Of a DNA stretch of 64,000 nt, positions 1-7,017 are shown piece by piece. Position numbers and translations under genes: made by a program. Source of the stretch: Corallococcus macrosporus (lineage in GTDB: Bacteria > Myxococcota > Myxococcia > Myxococcales > Myxococcaceae); assembly GCF_017302985.1 (NCBI RefSeq), contig NZ_JAFIMU010000017.1, positions 372,001-436,000 of the forward strand, read 5' to 3'. Under the pieces are notes generated by a model. It did no database searches and was not told where the DNA came from. It worked only from the letters and a program-made list of their open reading frames with translations. Numbering within the stretch: position 1 is the stretch's first letter; each line of letters opens with the position of its first letter.

Positions 1-1
1 C

Positions 2-1591
2 CTGGACGTCGCGAAGACGGTCTCCAACTACACCTTCCACGTCGACGGCGTGCCCGAGAAGCGCTTCGTGCGCGGCATCAACATCATGGACCTGGGCAAC
101 GCGGGCGGCGTGCTGCCGGGCACCTACGGCACCACCTACCCGAAGACGTCCCTGGAATCCCTCCAGCAGCTCAAGGCGCGCGGCCACACCGTCGTGCGCG
201 TGCCCTTCATCTGGGAGCGCCTCCAGCCGGTGCCAGGCGGCGCGCTGAACACCGCCTACCTGGGCTACCTGATGGAGACGCTGGAGCACGCGAAGACCGC
301 GGGCCTGGGCGTCATCGTGGACATGCACAACTACGCGCGCTTCACCTCCGGCGGCGTGCAGCGGCCCTTCGGCGGCGCGGGCGCTCCGACGGAGGCGCAG
401 TACGCGGACGCCTGGCGGCGCATCTCCGCCGCCATCCGGGCCAGCCCGGCGGCGTACAGCGCCGTGTATGCCTATGACCTGATGAACGAGCCCCACGACC
501 TGCCGTACGTGGAGGGCACCTTCTCCAACCCCGTCGCCTTCGCGAGCTTCGAGGCCGGCGTGGAGGGCTGGGTGGGCCGCGACACGACGAACACCACCGT
601 GAGCCGCGTGGTACGCAACAACCAGGGCTCGCTGAAGGTCACCACTCCCGCCATCGCCAACGCCAGCACCGTGGTGCTGGGCGCCCGGGTGGTGGCGACG
701 GTGAAGCGAGCCGCCTCCTCCGACGGCCCCACCTTCCAGGCGAAGGTCTTCGTGCCCACCACCACGCCCGGCTCGGCCGTGCGGGCGCGCATGGTGATGA
801 TCGACAGCGCCTACAAGACCCGCTACGGCGAGCCCTTCGCGGTGACCCAGGGCGTGGACACACGCGTGTACTTCAAGCCCCCGGCGGACGCGTGGACGAA
901 CAACCAGGGCGTGTCCGTGGAGTTCATCGTGGACGGCAACGACGGTAGTGCGCCGTTCGTCTTCTACGTGGACCACGTGGCCCAGGGCACGCAGTCCGGC
1001 GAGGCGTGGCCCGCGCGGGTCTGGGAGAAGTACTCGCAGGCCGCGGTGTCCGCCCTGCGCGACGCGGGGGACGGCAAGCTGCTGATGGTGGAGGGCTACT
1101 CCTACAGCTCCGCGGAGCGCTGGCCGGAGAACCATCCCCAGAAGTGGGTGTCCGACCCGATGAACAACATCATGTATCACGCGCACATCTACTTCGATGA
1201 CGCCTACAACGGCGGCGGCAAGTACGACGCTTCCCACGCCGTGGAGCTCACCCACGCGAAGAGCCTGGGCTACGCGACGGTGGGCCAGCTGAGCATCGCG
1301 CGGGTGAAGAAGTTCACGGACTGGGTGGCCGCGCAGGGCACGCAGGGCTTCATCGGCGAGTACGGCTGGCCCAACTCCGCCACCCAGCCGGGCGACGCCG
1401 CGGCCTGGAACGCGGACGGCGAGGAGTTCCTGCGCTTCCTCGACACGGTCGGCATGGGCGCGACGATGTGGGTGACGGGCACCTGGGAGCGGCTGCCGGA
1501 CCTCAACGTCAACGCCGCCTACCAGCTCACGCCCACCTTCGTGCCGCTGTCCCAGGCCCCGGTGCTCGAGGCGCACCCCGGCAATCCCTGA
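2..1591 (+). CDS. Glycoside hydrolase family 5 (cellulase-like), 5' end outside window
   Basis: The reading frame is open to the left edge, so the N-terminus and any signal peptide are missing. The visible part is a GH5-type TIM barrel. The acid/base glutamate lies in the N-E-P motif (codon 488-490) and the likely nucleophile glutamate in the motif IGEYGW (codon 1358-1360). A conserved D-M-H-N segment sits near 330. GH5 enzymes hydrolyse beta-1,4-glucans or related polysaccharides, and in a myxobacterium this one is probably secreted. Oddity: about 150 residues (roughly 539-1000), beginning SFEAGVEGW, are inserted between the NEP loop and the rest of the barrel. They look like a beta-jelly-roll carbohydrate-binding domain. 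The family assignment is firm; the substrate is not known. Confidence 0.85.
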   Translation: MDVAKTVSNYTFHVDGVPEKRFVRGINIMDLGNAGGVLPGTYGTTYPKTSLESLQQLKARGHTVVRVPFIWERLQPVPGGALNTAYLGYLMETLEHAKTAGLGVIVDMHNYARFTSGGVQRPFGGAGAPTEAQYADAWRRISAAIRASPAAYSAVYAYDLMNEPHDLPYVEGTFSNPVAFASFEAGVEGWVGRDTTNTTVSRVVRNNQGSLKVTTPAIANASTVVLGARVVATVKRAASSDGPTFQAKVFVPTTTPGSAVRARMVMIDSAYKTRYGEPFAVTQGVDTRVYFKPPADAWTNNQGVSVEFIVDGNDGSAPFVFYVDHVAQGTQSGEAWPARVWEKYSQAAVSALRDAGDGKLLMVEGYSYSSAERWPENHPQKWVSDPMNNIMYHAHIYFDDAYNGGGKYDASHAVELTHAKSLGYATVGQLSIARVKKFTDWVAAQGTQGFIGEYGWPNSATQPGDAAAWNADGEEFLRFLDTVGMGATMWVTGTWERLPDLNVNAAYQLTPTFVPLSQAPVLEAHPGNP

Positions 1592-1617
1592 CGCCCCTCC
1601 GAGGACGCTGCGGGCCG

Positions 1618-2040
1618 CTACTTCGCGGTGCTGTTGCGGCCGAGGGTCACCTTGAGCTGACCTTGCTGCGCCGACGGCTGGCCCACGAAGTAGTAGCCAT
1701 CCACGAAGTTGAAGGTGTCGGCCCAGGGCACGGGGTTCCGGTAGCCGGTCTCGTCATGCTGGTGCGCGAAGAACGACGCGACGGAGGCGCTCTCCGAGTA
1801 GTTGGGGTCGAACAGGCCGATGTTGACGGTGTTGTCGCCGTAGTACTGGGACATCACGGTGACCGTGTCCGTCGCGGAGCCCGCGGGCCCGAGCACGCCG
1901 TTGTTGGAGAGCGACAGGAGTTGGGTGGAGTCGGGCGTGCTGATGACGACGTTCAGCGTGTTGGGCGTCGTGTTGACGATGGTGGTGTACAGCGAGTTCG
2001 GGTTGGACGTCGGCAGGGTGGGGTTGGCCGGGACAGGCAT
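1618..2040 (-). CDS. Small hypothetical protein, beta-rich
   Basis: This encodes a 140-residue protein with no signal peptide, rich in Ser, Thr, Asn and aromatic residues and predicted to be mostly beta strand. It starts MPVPANPT and ends LKVTLGRNSTAK. The start is set by an AGGAG box 6 bases upstream; the frame stays open further upstream, but that part reads as Arg/Pro-rich shadow sequence. It converges on the GH5 gene with a 26-base gap. I do not recognise the family. The composition suggests a small beta-sandwich, for example lectin-like, but that is only an impression. Confidence 0.6.
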   Translation of the reverse strand: MPVPANPTLPTSNPNSLYTTIVNTTPNTLNVVISTPDSTQLLSLSNNGVLGPAGSATDTVTVMSQYYGDNTVNIGLFDPNYSESASVASFFAHQHDETGYRNPVPWADTFNFVDGYYFVGQPSAQQGQLKVTLGRNSTAK

Positions 2041-2046
2041 GACGGG

Positions 2047-2051
2047 CTCCT
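2047..2051 (-). promoter_or_regulatory. Shine-Dalgarno fixing the start of the small beta-rich gene
   Basis: AGGAG on the minus strand, 6 bases before the ATG at 2040. It decides between this start and longer upstream alternatives. Confidence 0.6.
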
Positions 2052-2205
2052 GGGGAGGTGAGGGGGAGGTGCTCGCGCGGGACGGAGCGGAGTGCCCCGC
2101 CGCCGCGTGCTCCCGGACGTAGAGCAACGCCCATGCCGCGCCTCGCGGCCCCGTCTTCCGAGGGAACTCGCTCGGAGGGATGCCGGGCCGACGGACTTTC
2201 GTCAC

Positions 2206-2233
2206 GTCGACGTGTGTCGACCGACGTGTCGAC
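2206..2233. promoter_or_regulatory. Clustered GTCGAC palindromes, possible operator
   Basis: GTCGACGTGTGTCGAC (2206-2221) is followed at once by CGACGTGTCGAC (2222-2233), giving three GTCGAC-like half-sites with GTGT spacers. They lie upstream of the small minus-strand gene and just before the patatin stub. They could be an operator, but GTCGAC is frequent in this base composition. Confidence 0.25.
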
Positions 2234-2250
2234 GCGGGCGCCCCGGCGGT

Positions 2251-2472
2251 ATGCAGTCGCGGCCGGTCCACGGTGGACCTCGGGAACTGGCCTGGGAGTC
2301 GGGGCTGCTGGCCGGGCTGGCCGAGCGCGGGGCCGACGTCTCGGGCGCGGACTTCCTCCTCGGCACCTCGGCGGGCTCGGTGGTGGGCGCCCTGCTCGCG
2401 CTGGGCCACTCGCCCGCGCCCCGCGGTCCGCTGACGAGGGCTGCCGTAATCGCAGCACCACGACAGTGCTGA
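2251..2472 (+). pseudogene. Patatin-like phospholipase fragment (N-terminal part only)
   Basis: About 74 codons resemble the N-terminal part of a bacterial patatin-like phospholipase. They include a helix of the form LAWESGLLAGLAERG and the nucleophile elbow GTSAGS (G-x-S-x-G). The glycine-rich oxyanion loop before it is degraded, and the frame stops after about 20 more residues. The catalytic Asp (DGG/DGA) region and about 200 residues of the domain are absent. It cannot be an active lipase and is best read as the remnant of a deleted gene at the edge of the rearranged patch. Confidence 0.65.
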
Positions 2473-2512
2473 ACCCGACGTCATCCTCATTGACATTCAC
2501 CGCCTGACGAAC

Positions 2513-4105
2513 TCAGTCGCGTTTGGGCACGTCGATTGGGAATGGGTTGCCGGGGCGAGGCCGTGGCAGGTCCACGGGCCAAGGTATCTCTTTTGGCTCA
2601 ATGGGGACGTCTAGGATGCAAGAGTCTGGACTCATGTAGGCGTAGGGGCTGTTGCAGACTCCTGGATAAGGTCCCTCCTCCCGCGGTGGGCGGGCTTGCC
2701 GCATTCTGCAGACATCGTGTCCCTCCACAAACAACATCAGCCCCCCGCGCAGAGCACAGGCAGCCACTTGTGCCTCCCGAGTCTCCTCATCCGAAAGGCC
2801 GCCGCCGCAAACATAATCCCCTGCTGGATCGGGCATCATGATGGCGGGGTCGAGGCACAACGGATTTTGAGCTGCAATATATGCTTTGCACGGATACGAC
2901 TCCCAGTGCGCGGCATCACAAGCCTGGCTGAAAAGCTCCCACCACCCTCGAATTTGGCTGCAAGACGAACTGCATACGCCTCCCCCATCACGGCAGTCGC
3001 CGCCAACCCGGGGAGATAACGTCGGCGTTCGAGGCGAGACCTCAAAGGAAATCAGCGACCCATCTGCGGCGAATTTCTCTGTCTGGATGTTCCCTTTTTC
3101 AGTGACCTTTCCCGAGGCGTCGATAGTCCTGTCAGTTGTCGTCGTCGTAACAGTTTTGCTCCCATCGGGCGGGGTGACGGTCTTGACCTCAATGCCAGTG
3201 GTCTTGGAAGTTTTCTCACCAGTTTTCGTGTCTGTAATGGTTCTTGTTTCCTCGCTCCGGCTCACCTGGACTTTTGTCGTGGAGCCGTTGGCGTTGACGA
3301 TGAACGAAACGTCTTCGCTACCGGTCTGCTTTACGCTGGTGATCGTGCCTTTATACGCGAAAGAGTATTCTCGGACAGGTGCTTCCCAGTGGCCGGGAGT
3401 GTCGGTGTCGGGCCCGGGCCGAGTCTCGCCGGGGGATTTGTCCTCTTTCAGGTAGTCATAGATCCAGTTCGAAAAGACGTTCTTCGCCAAATCAAAGATT
3501 TGGGTGAGCACCGGCCCCCAGCCGATAGCGACGGTGGATCCAGGACCCGAGGCACCGCAGCTGGAGATCCAAACATCCATCTGGTGCTTGATGGCGGCGA
3601 CCACGTCCGAATAGGGGGGGATGTCTATAGGGGCCGGAACGCCGCCGCCCGGCTGTGGCGGGGTAAACTTATTGTCAATGACATCATCCAGCATCTCGTC
3701 GCATATCTGCATCGCGACGGTCTCGGGGTTGTCTCTTACACCAATGGAACGGACGCCCAAGAAGTTGGGTCCACACTTGATGGAGATGAGCGGTAGAAGT
3801 TCGGCCAGGTCACTTGCGGGGACCGCGAGGTTGTCGAGTAGCTCCTCTAGATCGCGGCGCGTGGGGGCATCCCGAAATGCGTCAATGAATTCTGCCGTGG
3901 GGACGCAATACGAGGCGCCTGAGCCCTGCACATCGCAGAGGTGGGTAGGTCGGATGGTTCGTGGCTTTGGACAGTGAATGCAGCCTGAGAGGAACAGCAG
4001 AAGGCACAGGACCGGCCCCTGGCAACGAAGGAGCGCGAGGCCCCCCTTCAAGAGAGGCGAAGGCTCCAGAATCCGCGTGGTGCCCACACTTGCCTGTTGC
4101 TTCAT
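2513..4105 (-). CDS. Large cysteine-rich lipoprotein of unknown function, lower GC than neighbours
   Basis: About 530 residues. The N-terminus carries a hydrophobic stretch ending in the lipobox LSGC, so a lipid-anchored envelope protein is expected. The middle (roughly residues 215-370) is rich in Thr/Lys/Glu with strand-like repeats such as KTVTPPDGSKTVTTTTTDRT. The C-terminal 150 residues contain about a dozen cysteines and end Pro-rich. Base composition is visibly lower in GC and codon use is less biased than in flanking genes, suggesting recent transfer. The start is chosen at ATG 4105 (MKQQAS, GGAG upstream); ATG 4129 is also possible. The architecture (Thr-rich stalk plus Cys-rich tail) faintly recalls TspB/attachment proteins of filamentous prophages, but I see no other phage genes and do not assign a function. 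Confidence 0.7.
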   Translation of the reverse strand: MKQQASVGTTRILEPSPLLKGGLALLRCQGPVLCLLLFLSGCIHCPKPRTIRPTHLCDVQGSGASYCVPTAEFIDAFRDAPTRRDLEELLDNLAVPASDLAELLPLISIKCGPNFLGVRSIGVRDNPETVAMQICDEMLDDVIDNKFTPPQPGGGVPAPIDIPPYSDVVAAIKHQMDVWISSCGASGPGSTVAIGWGPVLTQIFDLAKNVFSNWIYDYLKEDKSPGETRPGPDTDTPGHWEAPVREYSFAYKGTITSVKQTGSEDVSFIVNANGSTTKVQVSRSEETRTITDTKTGEKTSKTTGIEVKTVTPPDGSKTVTTTTTDRTIDASGKVTEKGNIQTEKFAADGSLISFEVSPRTPTLSPRVGGDCRDGGGVCSSSCSQIRGWWELFSQACDAAHWESYPCKAYIAAQNPLCLDPAIMMPDPAGDYVCGGGLSDEETREAQVAACALRGGLMLFVEGHDVCRMRQARPPREEGPYPGVCNSPYAYMSPDSCILDVPIEPKEIPWPVDLPRPRPGNPFPIDVPKRD

Positions 4106-4129
4106 GTCAGCGCTCCGAGTGCTTGCCAT

Positions 4130-4489
4130 GAATCCTGGAGGCCACGCCGAGGAGAGGCCTCAGCTTCCGGCAGGAGACGAGGCAACGCATAATGGCAATG
4201 GCACTTCCGTTGATGACTCAACACGGTGAGCGTCAAGGCAGTTGTCGTGAGAGGTTCAGCCTGTGCGCTTCATCGCCCGCACTTCCGGTGAGGGGTTGAG
4301 TTGGCTGACGAGAGGAATCGCCCATTGGAAGGACGTTCGCGAGCCGCGCCCCGGCCCAAGCGCGACCGTCCACCCTGAGTGCTCACGAACTGCGGCGACA
4401 CACGCATCCTTGATGGGTTGGAGCGCAAAGGTCATGTCGTCGTCTCCACGGTGAACTGGTCCACGTGCGCGGATGGCTTTGAAGATGGC
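4130..4489. other. No recognisable gene
   Basis: This stretch lies between the lipoprotein start and the first IS fragment. A minus-strand frame is open through part of it (about 4256-4440), but it has no Shine-Dalgarno and no recognised motif and continues into the IS remnant. It is probably decayed sequence plus the promoter region of the lipoprotein gene. Confidence 0.4.
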
Positions 4490-4490
4490 G

Positions 4491-4932
4491 CATCGGCGGC
4501 ATGGGAGCCCTTTGCGGGCGAGGGCCGGGGGAGGTGGTGGACCAGGGGGGCCTTGCGACATGCCCTGGACGGTGAAGGAGGCCTGCACGTCGCGCTCCAG
4601 GCGCACCAATGCCTTGCGCCGGAGCCAGGCGCGGCGGCTGCTCGGGCAGCTGAAGGTGATGGAGAAGGCGCCGGATGACGGCGCCCTGCGTCAGGTATGC
4701 CAGCACCCGTCGCGGGCCTCCGCACCTTGGGCACGAGAAGACATCTCCTGCGAACGTCCTGCACGGCAACCCGGCCCAGTCCAGCCTCGGAGCGCGCTGA
4801 CGCCTCCCGAAACTGCCTACGGTTGCCGCCCCTGCGGAGGGTGCCTCCTCCTCGCCCGACGCTGCCGCTGCGGGGAACCCGCGTGAGCGGATGGCTGGCG
4901 CGGGCATCCGGTACACGTTCGGTTTGAAGTAA
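4491..4932 (-). mobile_element. IS91-like element remnant: transposase C-terminus plus terminal sequence
   Basis: Read on the minus strand from about 4930 to 4614, the sequence encodes what looks like the C-terminal end of an IS91-family (Y2-type) transposase: YRMPAP, then RLDWAGL, a zinc-knuckle segment CPRCGG, RRVLAYLTQGAVIRRLL and PPRLAPA. Frameshifts and loss of everything upstream make it non-functional. The distal part (4494-4620) is a terminal sequence that recurs, about 85-90% identical by eye and in the same orientation, at 6603-6741. The other boundary abuts the terminator hairpin of the small secreted gene at 4934. Confidence 0.65.
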
Positions 4933-4933
4933 T

Positions 4934-4965
4934 GCGGCCCGCCCCGGGGAACTGGGACGGGCCGC
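4934..4965 (-). terminator. Hairpin terminator after the small secreted gene
   Basis: GCGGCCCGTCCC pairs with GGGGCGGGCCGC (12 bp with one G-U pair) across an 8-base loop, about 15 bases after the stop codon at 4981. The tract after the stem is only weakly T-rich. Confidence 0.6.
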
Positions 4966-4980
4966 TTCGCTGTGGTTCAT

Positions 4981-5174
4981 CTACTTCTTCGAACCACTCG
5001 ACTTGACGCACTCACAGGTTGGGGCTTCGGGGTCTTTGCTGTCGGACACGTGGACGCTGTTCGGCCGCACCGTCCGACCATCCTGGCACTGGGCCGCGCT
5101 TCCTGCCTCACAGAGGACTGAGCAAAGGCGGCTGGAGCAACGAGGAGGACGGCGAGGGCAGTCAGAAGTTTCAT
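4981..5174 (-). pseudogene. Small secreted cysteine-containing protein with an apparent frameshift
   Basis: The gene begins MKLLTALAVLLVAPAAFAQ, a textbook signal peptide with an A-x-A cleavage site. Just after it (about 5105-5118) the sensible reading moves by one base. The original frame gives an Arg/Ser-rich nonsense tail. The neighbouring frame gives SVLCEAGSAAQCQDGRTVRP and later PTCECVKSSGSKK, ending at a TAG right before a terminator hairpin. Total length (194 nt) is not a multiple of three, which matches a single-base shift. It is either a decayed gene or a sequencing error in an intact protein of about 64 residues. The Cys-x-Cys ending suggests a disulfide-bonded secreted peptide; its function is unknown. 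Confidence 0.55.
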
Positions 5175-5197
5175 GCCGCCACTACGGATGCTCTCAA

Positions 5198-5668
5198 TCA
5201 ATCGGCCAGCCAGAAGAGCTCATCGCCGCTAGCCAGGGCCTTCTCCAGGAACTCCCCGAACGACCTCGCGATGATCTTCGTATAGGTGAGATCCGGAAAC
5301 GTTCCGTGGTAACCGTCGCGCATGGGGTAGGGGCCCTGGCCCTGGGAAACGTCCACCAAGACGAAGTCCGTATCCTGAAGGTCCACAAGCGCGTACCAAT
5401 CTGGTGGCCCGTTGGCATCCTCGTCTCGTCCTTGGATGACCACCCGTCCGCGGCGCACTTGATCAAGGGGGAGGATCCAGAAGTTGGTGTCTGGCCAGGG
5501 CTTGAAGAGCGCGGCTCCATCGCAGTGCAGGTAGAAGGCGCGGAGATCCTCATCGAGCTTCCAGCCCACGCGCTCTTCAAACGCCGCGATCTGCGCCGGC
5601 CTCGCGGGCCGGCGTGGGAAGTGGTGCTGGGTAATCTCTGCCAGAAGGCGCTGCATCGTCGTGGGCAT
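5198..5668 (-). CDS. SMI1/KNR4 (SUKH) family protein, probable immunity protein
   Basis: 156 residues from MPTTMQRLLAEI. The order of motifs fits the SUKH superfamily: an N-terminal helix, then AQIAAFEERVGWKLDEDLRAFYL, a central Trp/Asp-rich strand region (FWILPLDQVRR) and a late VDVSQGQGPYP strand. SUKH proteins commonly neutralise nuclease toxins of contact-dependent or polymorphic toxin systems. The gene starts 10 bases after the stop of the nuclease-like lipoprotein gene, on the same strand, which is the usual toxin-then-immunity order. ATG at 5656 is an alternative start. Confidence 0.75.
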   Translation of the reverse strand: MPTTMQRLLAEITQHHFPRRPARPAQIAAFEERVGWKLDEDLRAFYLHCDGAALFKPWPDTNFWILPLDQVRRGRVVIQGRDEDANGPPDWYALVDLQDTDFVLVDVSQGQGPYPMRDGYHGTFPDLTYTKIIARSFGEFLEKALASGDELFWLAD

Positions 5669-5678
5669 GGCTGTTCGC

Positions 5679-6320
5679 TCAATCCGCGTACGGGCGCTCA
5701 GGGCCGGGCGCCAGCCACTTCCCTCCAGGCGCGTAGCAGGCCGGGTACTCGGCGTTGATGGTGGTGTGCACGTCGTCGGGAACAGGGAGGATATTCCCCG
5801 GCGCCGTTGGATCTCCTCCGTGGAGGAAGTCGCGAATGTGGTGCCCGGGCCACGCGCGTCCCGCTGTGTTCGGCCAGGTGCCAAGCTCCTCCGCCCACTC
5901 CTCACGGAAGCGAAGGCGTGAGCGTGACCACACCTTCCGCAGGCTCTCTGGGTTGACGACTGTCGGGTAGTCGCAACAGCAGTGCGTGATGGCGAGGCGT
6001 CCGCCGGCCTCGGCGGGCATGAACAGGAAGCGACCCTGCCAGTCGCCCTTGATGTCGGCGAGCCACATGCAGCCCATGAGCGGGTAGCCCTGCGCCGCGC
6101 ACTTCGACTCGCAGCGCGACAAGAACGCGGCGCTGCACTGCCAGGGGCCGTAGTAGATGGTCGTCCGGACCTGCCCGCCGTCCGGCGTCCTGACGACGGA
6201 CCCGACCCACTTCGCGCGCGCCGGGCTTCCGCCTCCGCCGACGGTGGCCGAACCGCAGCCGACGAGGGCGAGGAGCGCGGCTGCGCTCGCGATACAGCGC
6301 GGAAGGAAAGGGTCCGTCAT
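5679..6320 (-). CDS. Lipoprotein with C-terminal GHH/HNH-like nuclease toxin domain
   Basis: 213 residues from MTDPFLPRC. An export signal ending in the lipobox LVGC is followed by a Gly-rich linker. The middle has several cysteines (SRCESKCAAQG, THCCCDY). The last 60 residues carry GRAWPGHHIRDFLHGG, a Pro-x-x-x-x-x-H segment (PVPDDVHTTINAEYP) and a Trp-x3-GPxxPY ending. This HH...N...H pattern matches GHH-type HNH/endonuclease VII toxins found in polymorphic toxins. A lipid anchor on a toxin fits delivery by outer-membrane exchange or contact in myxobacteria. It is paired with the SUKH gene downstream. Nuclease activity is an inference from motifs. Confidence 0.65.
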   Translation of the reverse strand: MTDPFLPRCIASAAALLALVGCGSATVGGGGSPARAKWVGSVVRTPDGGQVRTTIYYGPWQCSAAFLSRCESKCAAQGYPLMGCMWLADIKGDWQGRFLFMPAEAGGRLAITHCCCDYPTVVNPESLRKVWSRSRLRFREEWAEELGTWPNTAGRAWPGHHIRDFLHGGDPTAPGNILPVPDDVHTTINAEYPACYAPGGKWLAPGPERPYAD

Positions 6321-6478
6321 GGGCAATCCATGACAACACGGCGAAAGCAGCAAGTGAAGTCGTGGGCGTGCGGCGGCCCTGTTGGGTAGGACGCGCGGCC
6401 CCGACGCGTCGGCATTCGGCACGCACCACACGCGCGCGTGGTGCGACCCCGCGCCACGTCCCCGACGAGGCCCCCAGA

Positions 6479-6604
6479 GTGAAGCCCTACTTCCAGACCG
6501 ACACCATCACCCTGGTCCACGCTGACTGCCGCGACGCCCTGGCCGGACTCCAGTCTGAATCCGTCGACGTACTGCTCACCGACCCGCCCTACGGGAGAGC
6601 ATAG
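6479..6604 (+). pseudogene. DNA methyltransferase N-terminal fragment (N4/N6 type)
   Basis: 41 codons starting GTG, with LVHADCRDALAGL and then VDVLLTDPPYG. The latter is the DPPY catalytic motif of amino-methyltransferases in the beta arrangement typical of phage-like solitary methylases. The frame ends three codons later, exactly where the second copy of the IS91-like terminal sequence begins. The rest of the methylase is therefore missing, which points to truncation by insertion or recombination. The S-adenosylmethionine motif FxGxG and the target-recognition region are not present anywhere nearby. Confidence 0.7.
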
Positions 6605-6745
6605 GCGGCATGGGAGCCCTGTTGCGGGCGAAGGCCGGGGGAGGTGGTGGGCCAGGAGGGCCTTGCGACATTCCCTGGACGGTGAAGGAGGCCCCCAAGG
6701 AGGCCTGCACGTCGCGCTTCAGGCGCACCACTGCCTTGCGCGGGC
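6600..6745 (-). mobile_element. Second copy of the IS91-like terminal fragment
   Basis: From the GGCGGCATGGGAGCC block to GCCTTGCGC this repeats 4494-4620 in the same orientation. A short AAGGAGGC-containing duplication makes this copy 139 bases against 127. No transposase coding sequence survives here. Its edge coincides with the truncation of the methyltransferase. From 6746 to 7017 I recognise no gene. The two copies bracket 2 kb holding the frameshifted secreted gene, the toxin pair and the methylase stub. Confidence 0.6.
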
Positions 6746-7017
6746 GACCGGTTGCCGCGAGCTGCTCGAGAGGGTGCGACCCTCAGCCGAGAGTGACTCC
6801 CAGAGCGCCTGCTGCGGTGGCCCCAGCGCCGGAGCCAGGCGCGGGGCTCGACCTGCGTCTGCAAATGCTCACCGTCGGCGCGGACGCGGACGGCTACCCG
6901 CTCCTGGTTCCGACCTCCTTCCAACTGGGCGAAGCGCAGCTCGCCAGCAGTAACGGGGCGGCCAGGGGGGCCCTTTCCGAAGGCACCTTCGCGCCCCGGT
7001 AGCCACCCCCGGCGTGC

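Noticed and set aside
4256-4609. Minus-strand frame of about 117 codons
   Set aside because: It runs through the repeated IS terminus and has no ribosome site or recognisable motif.
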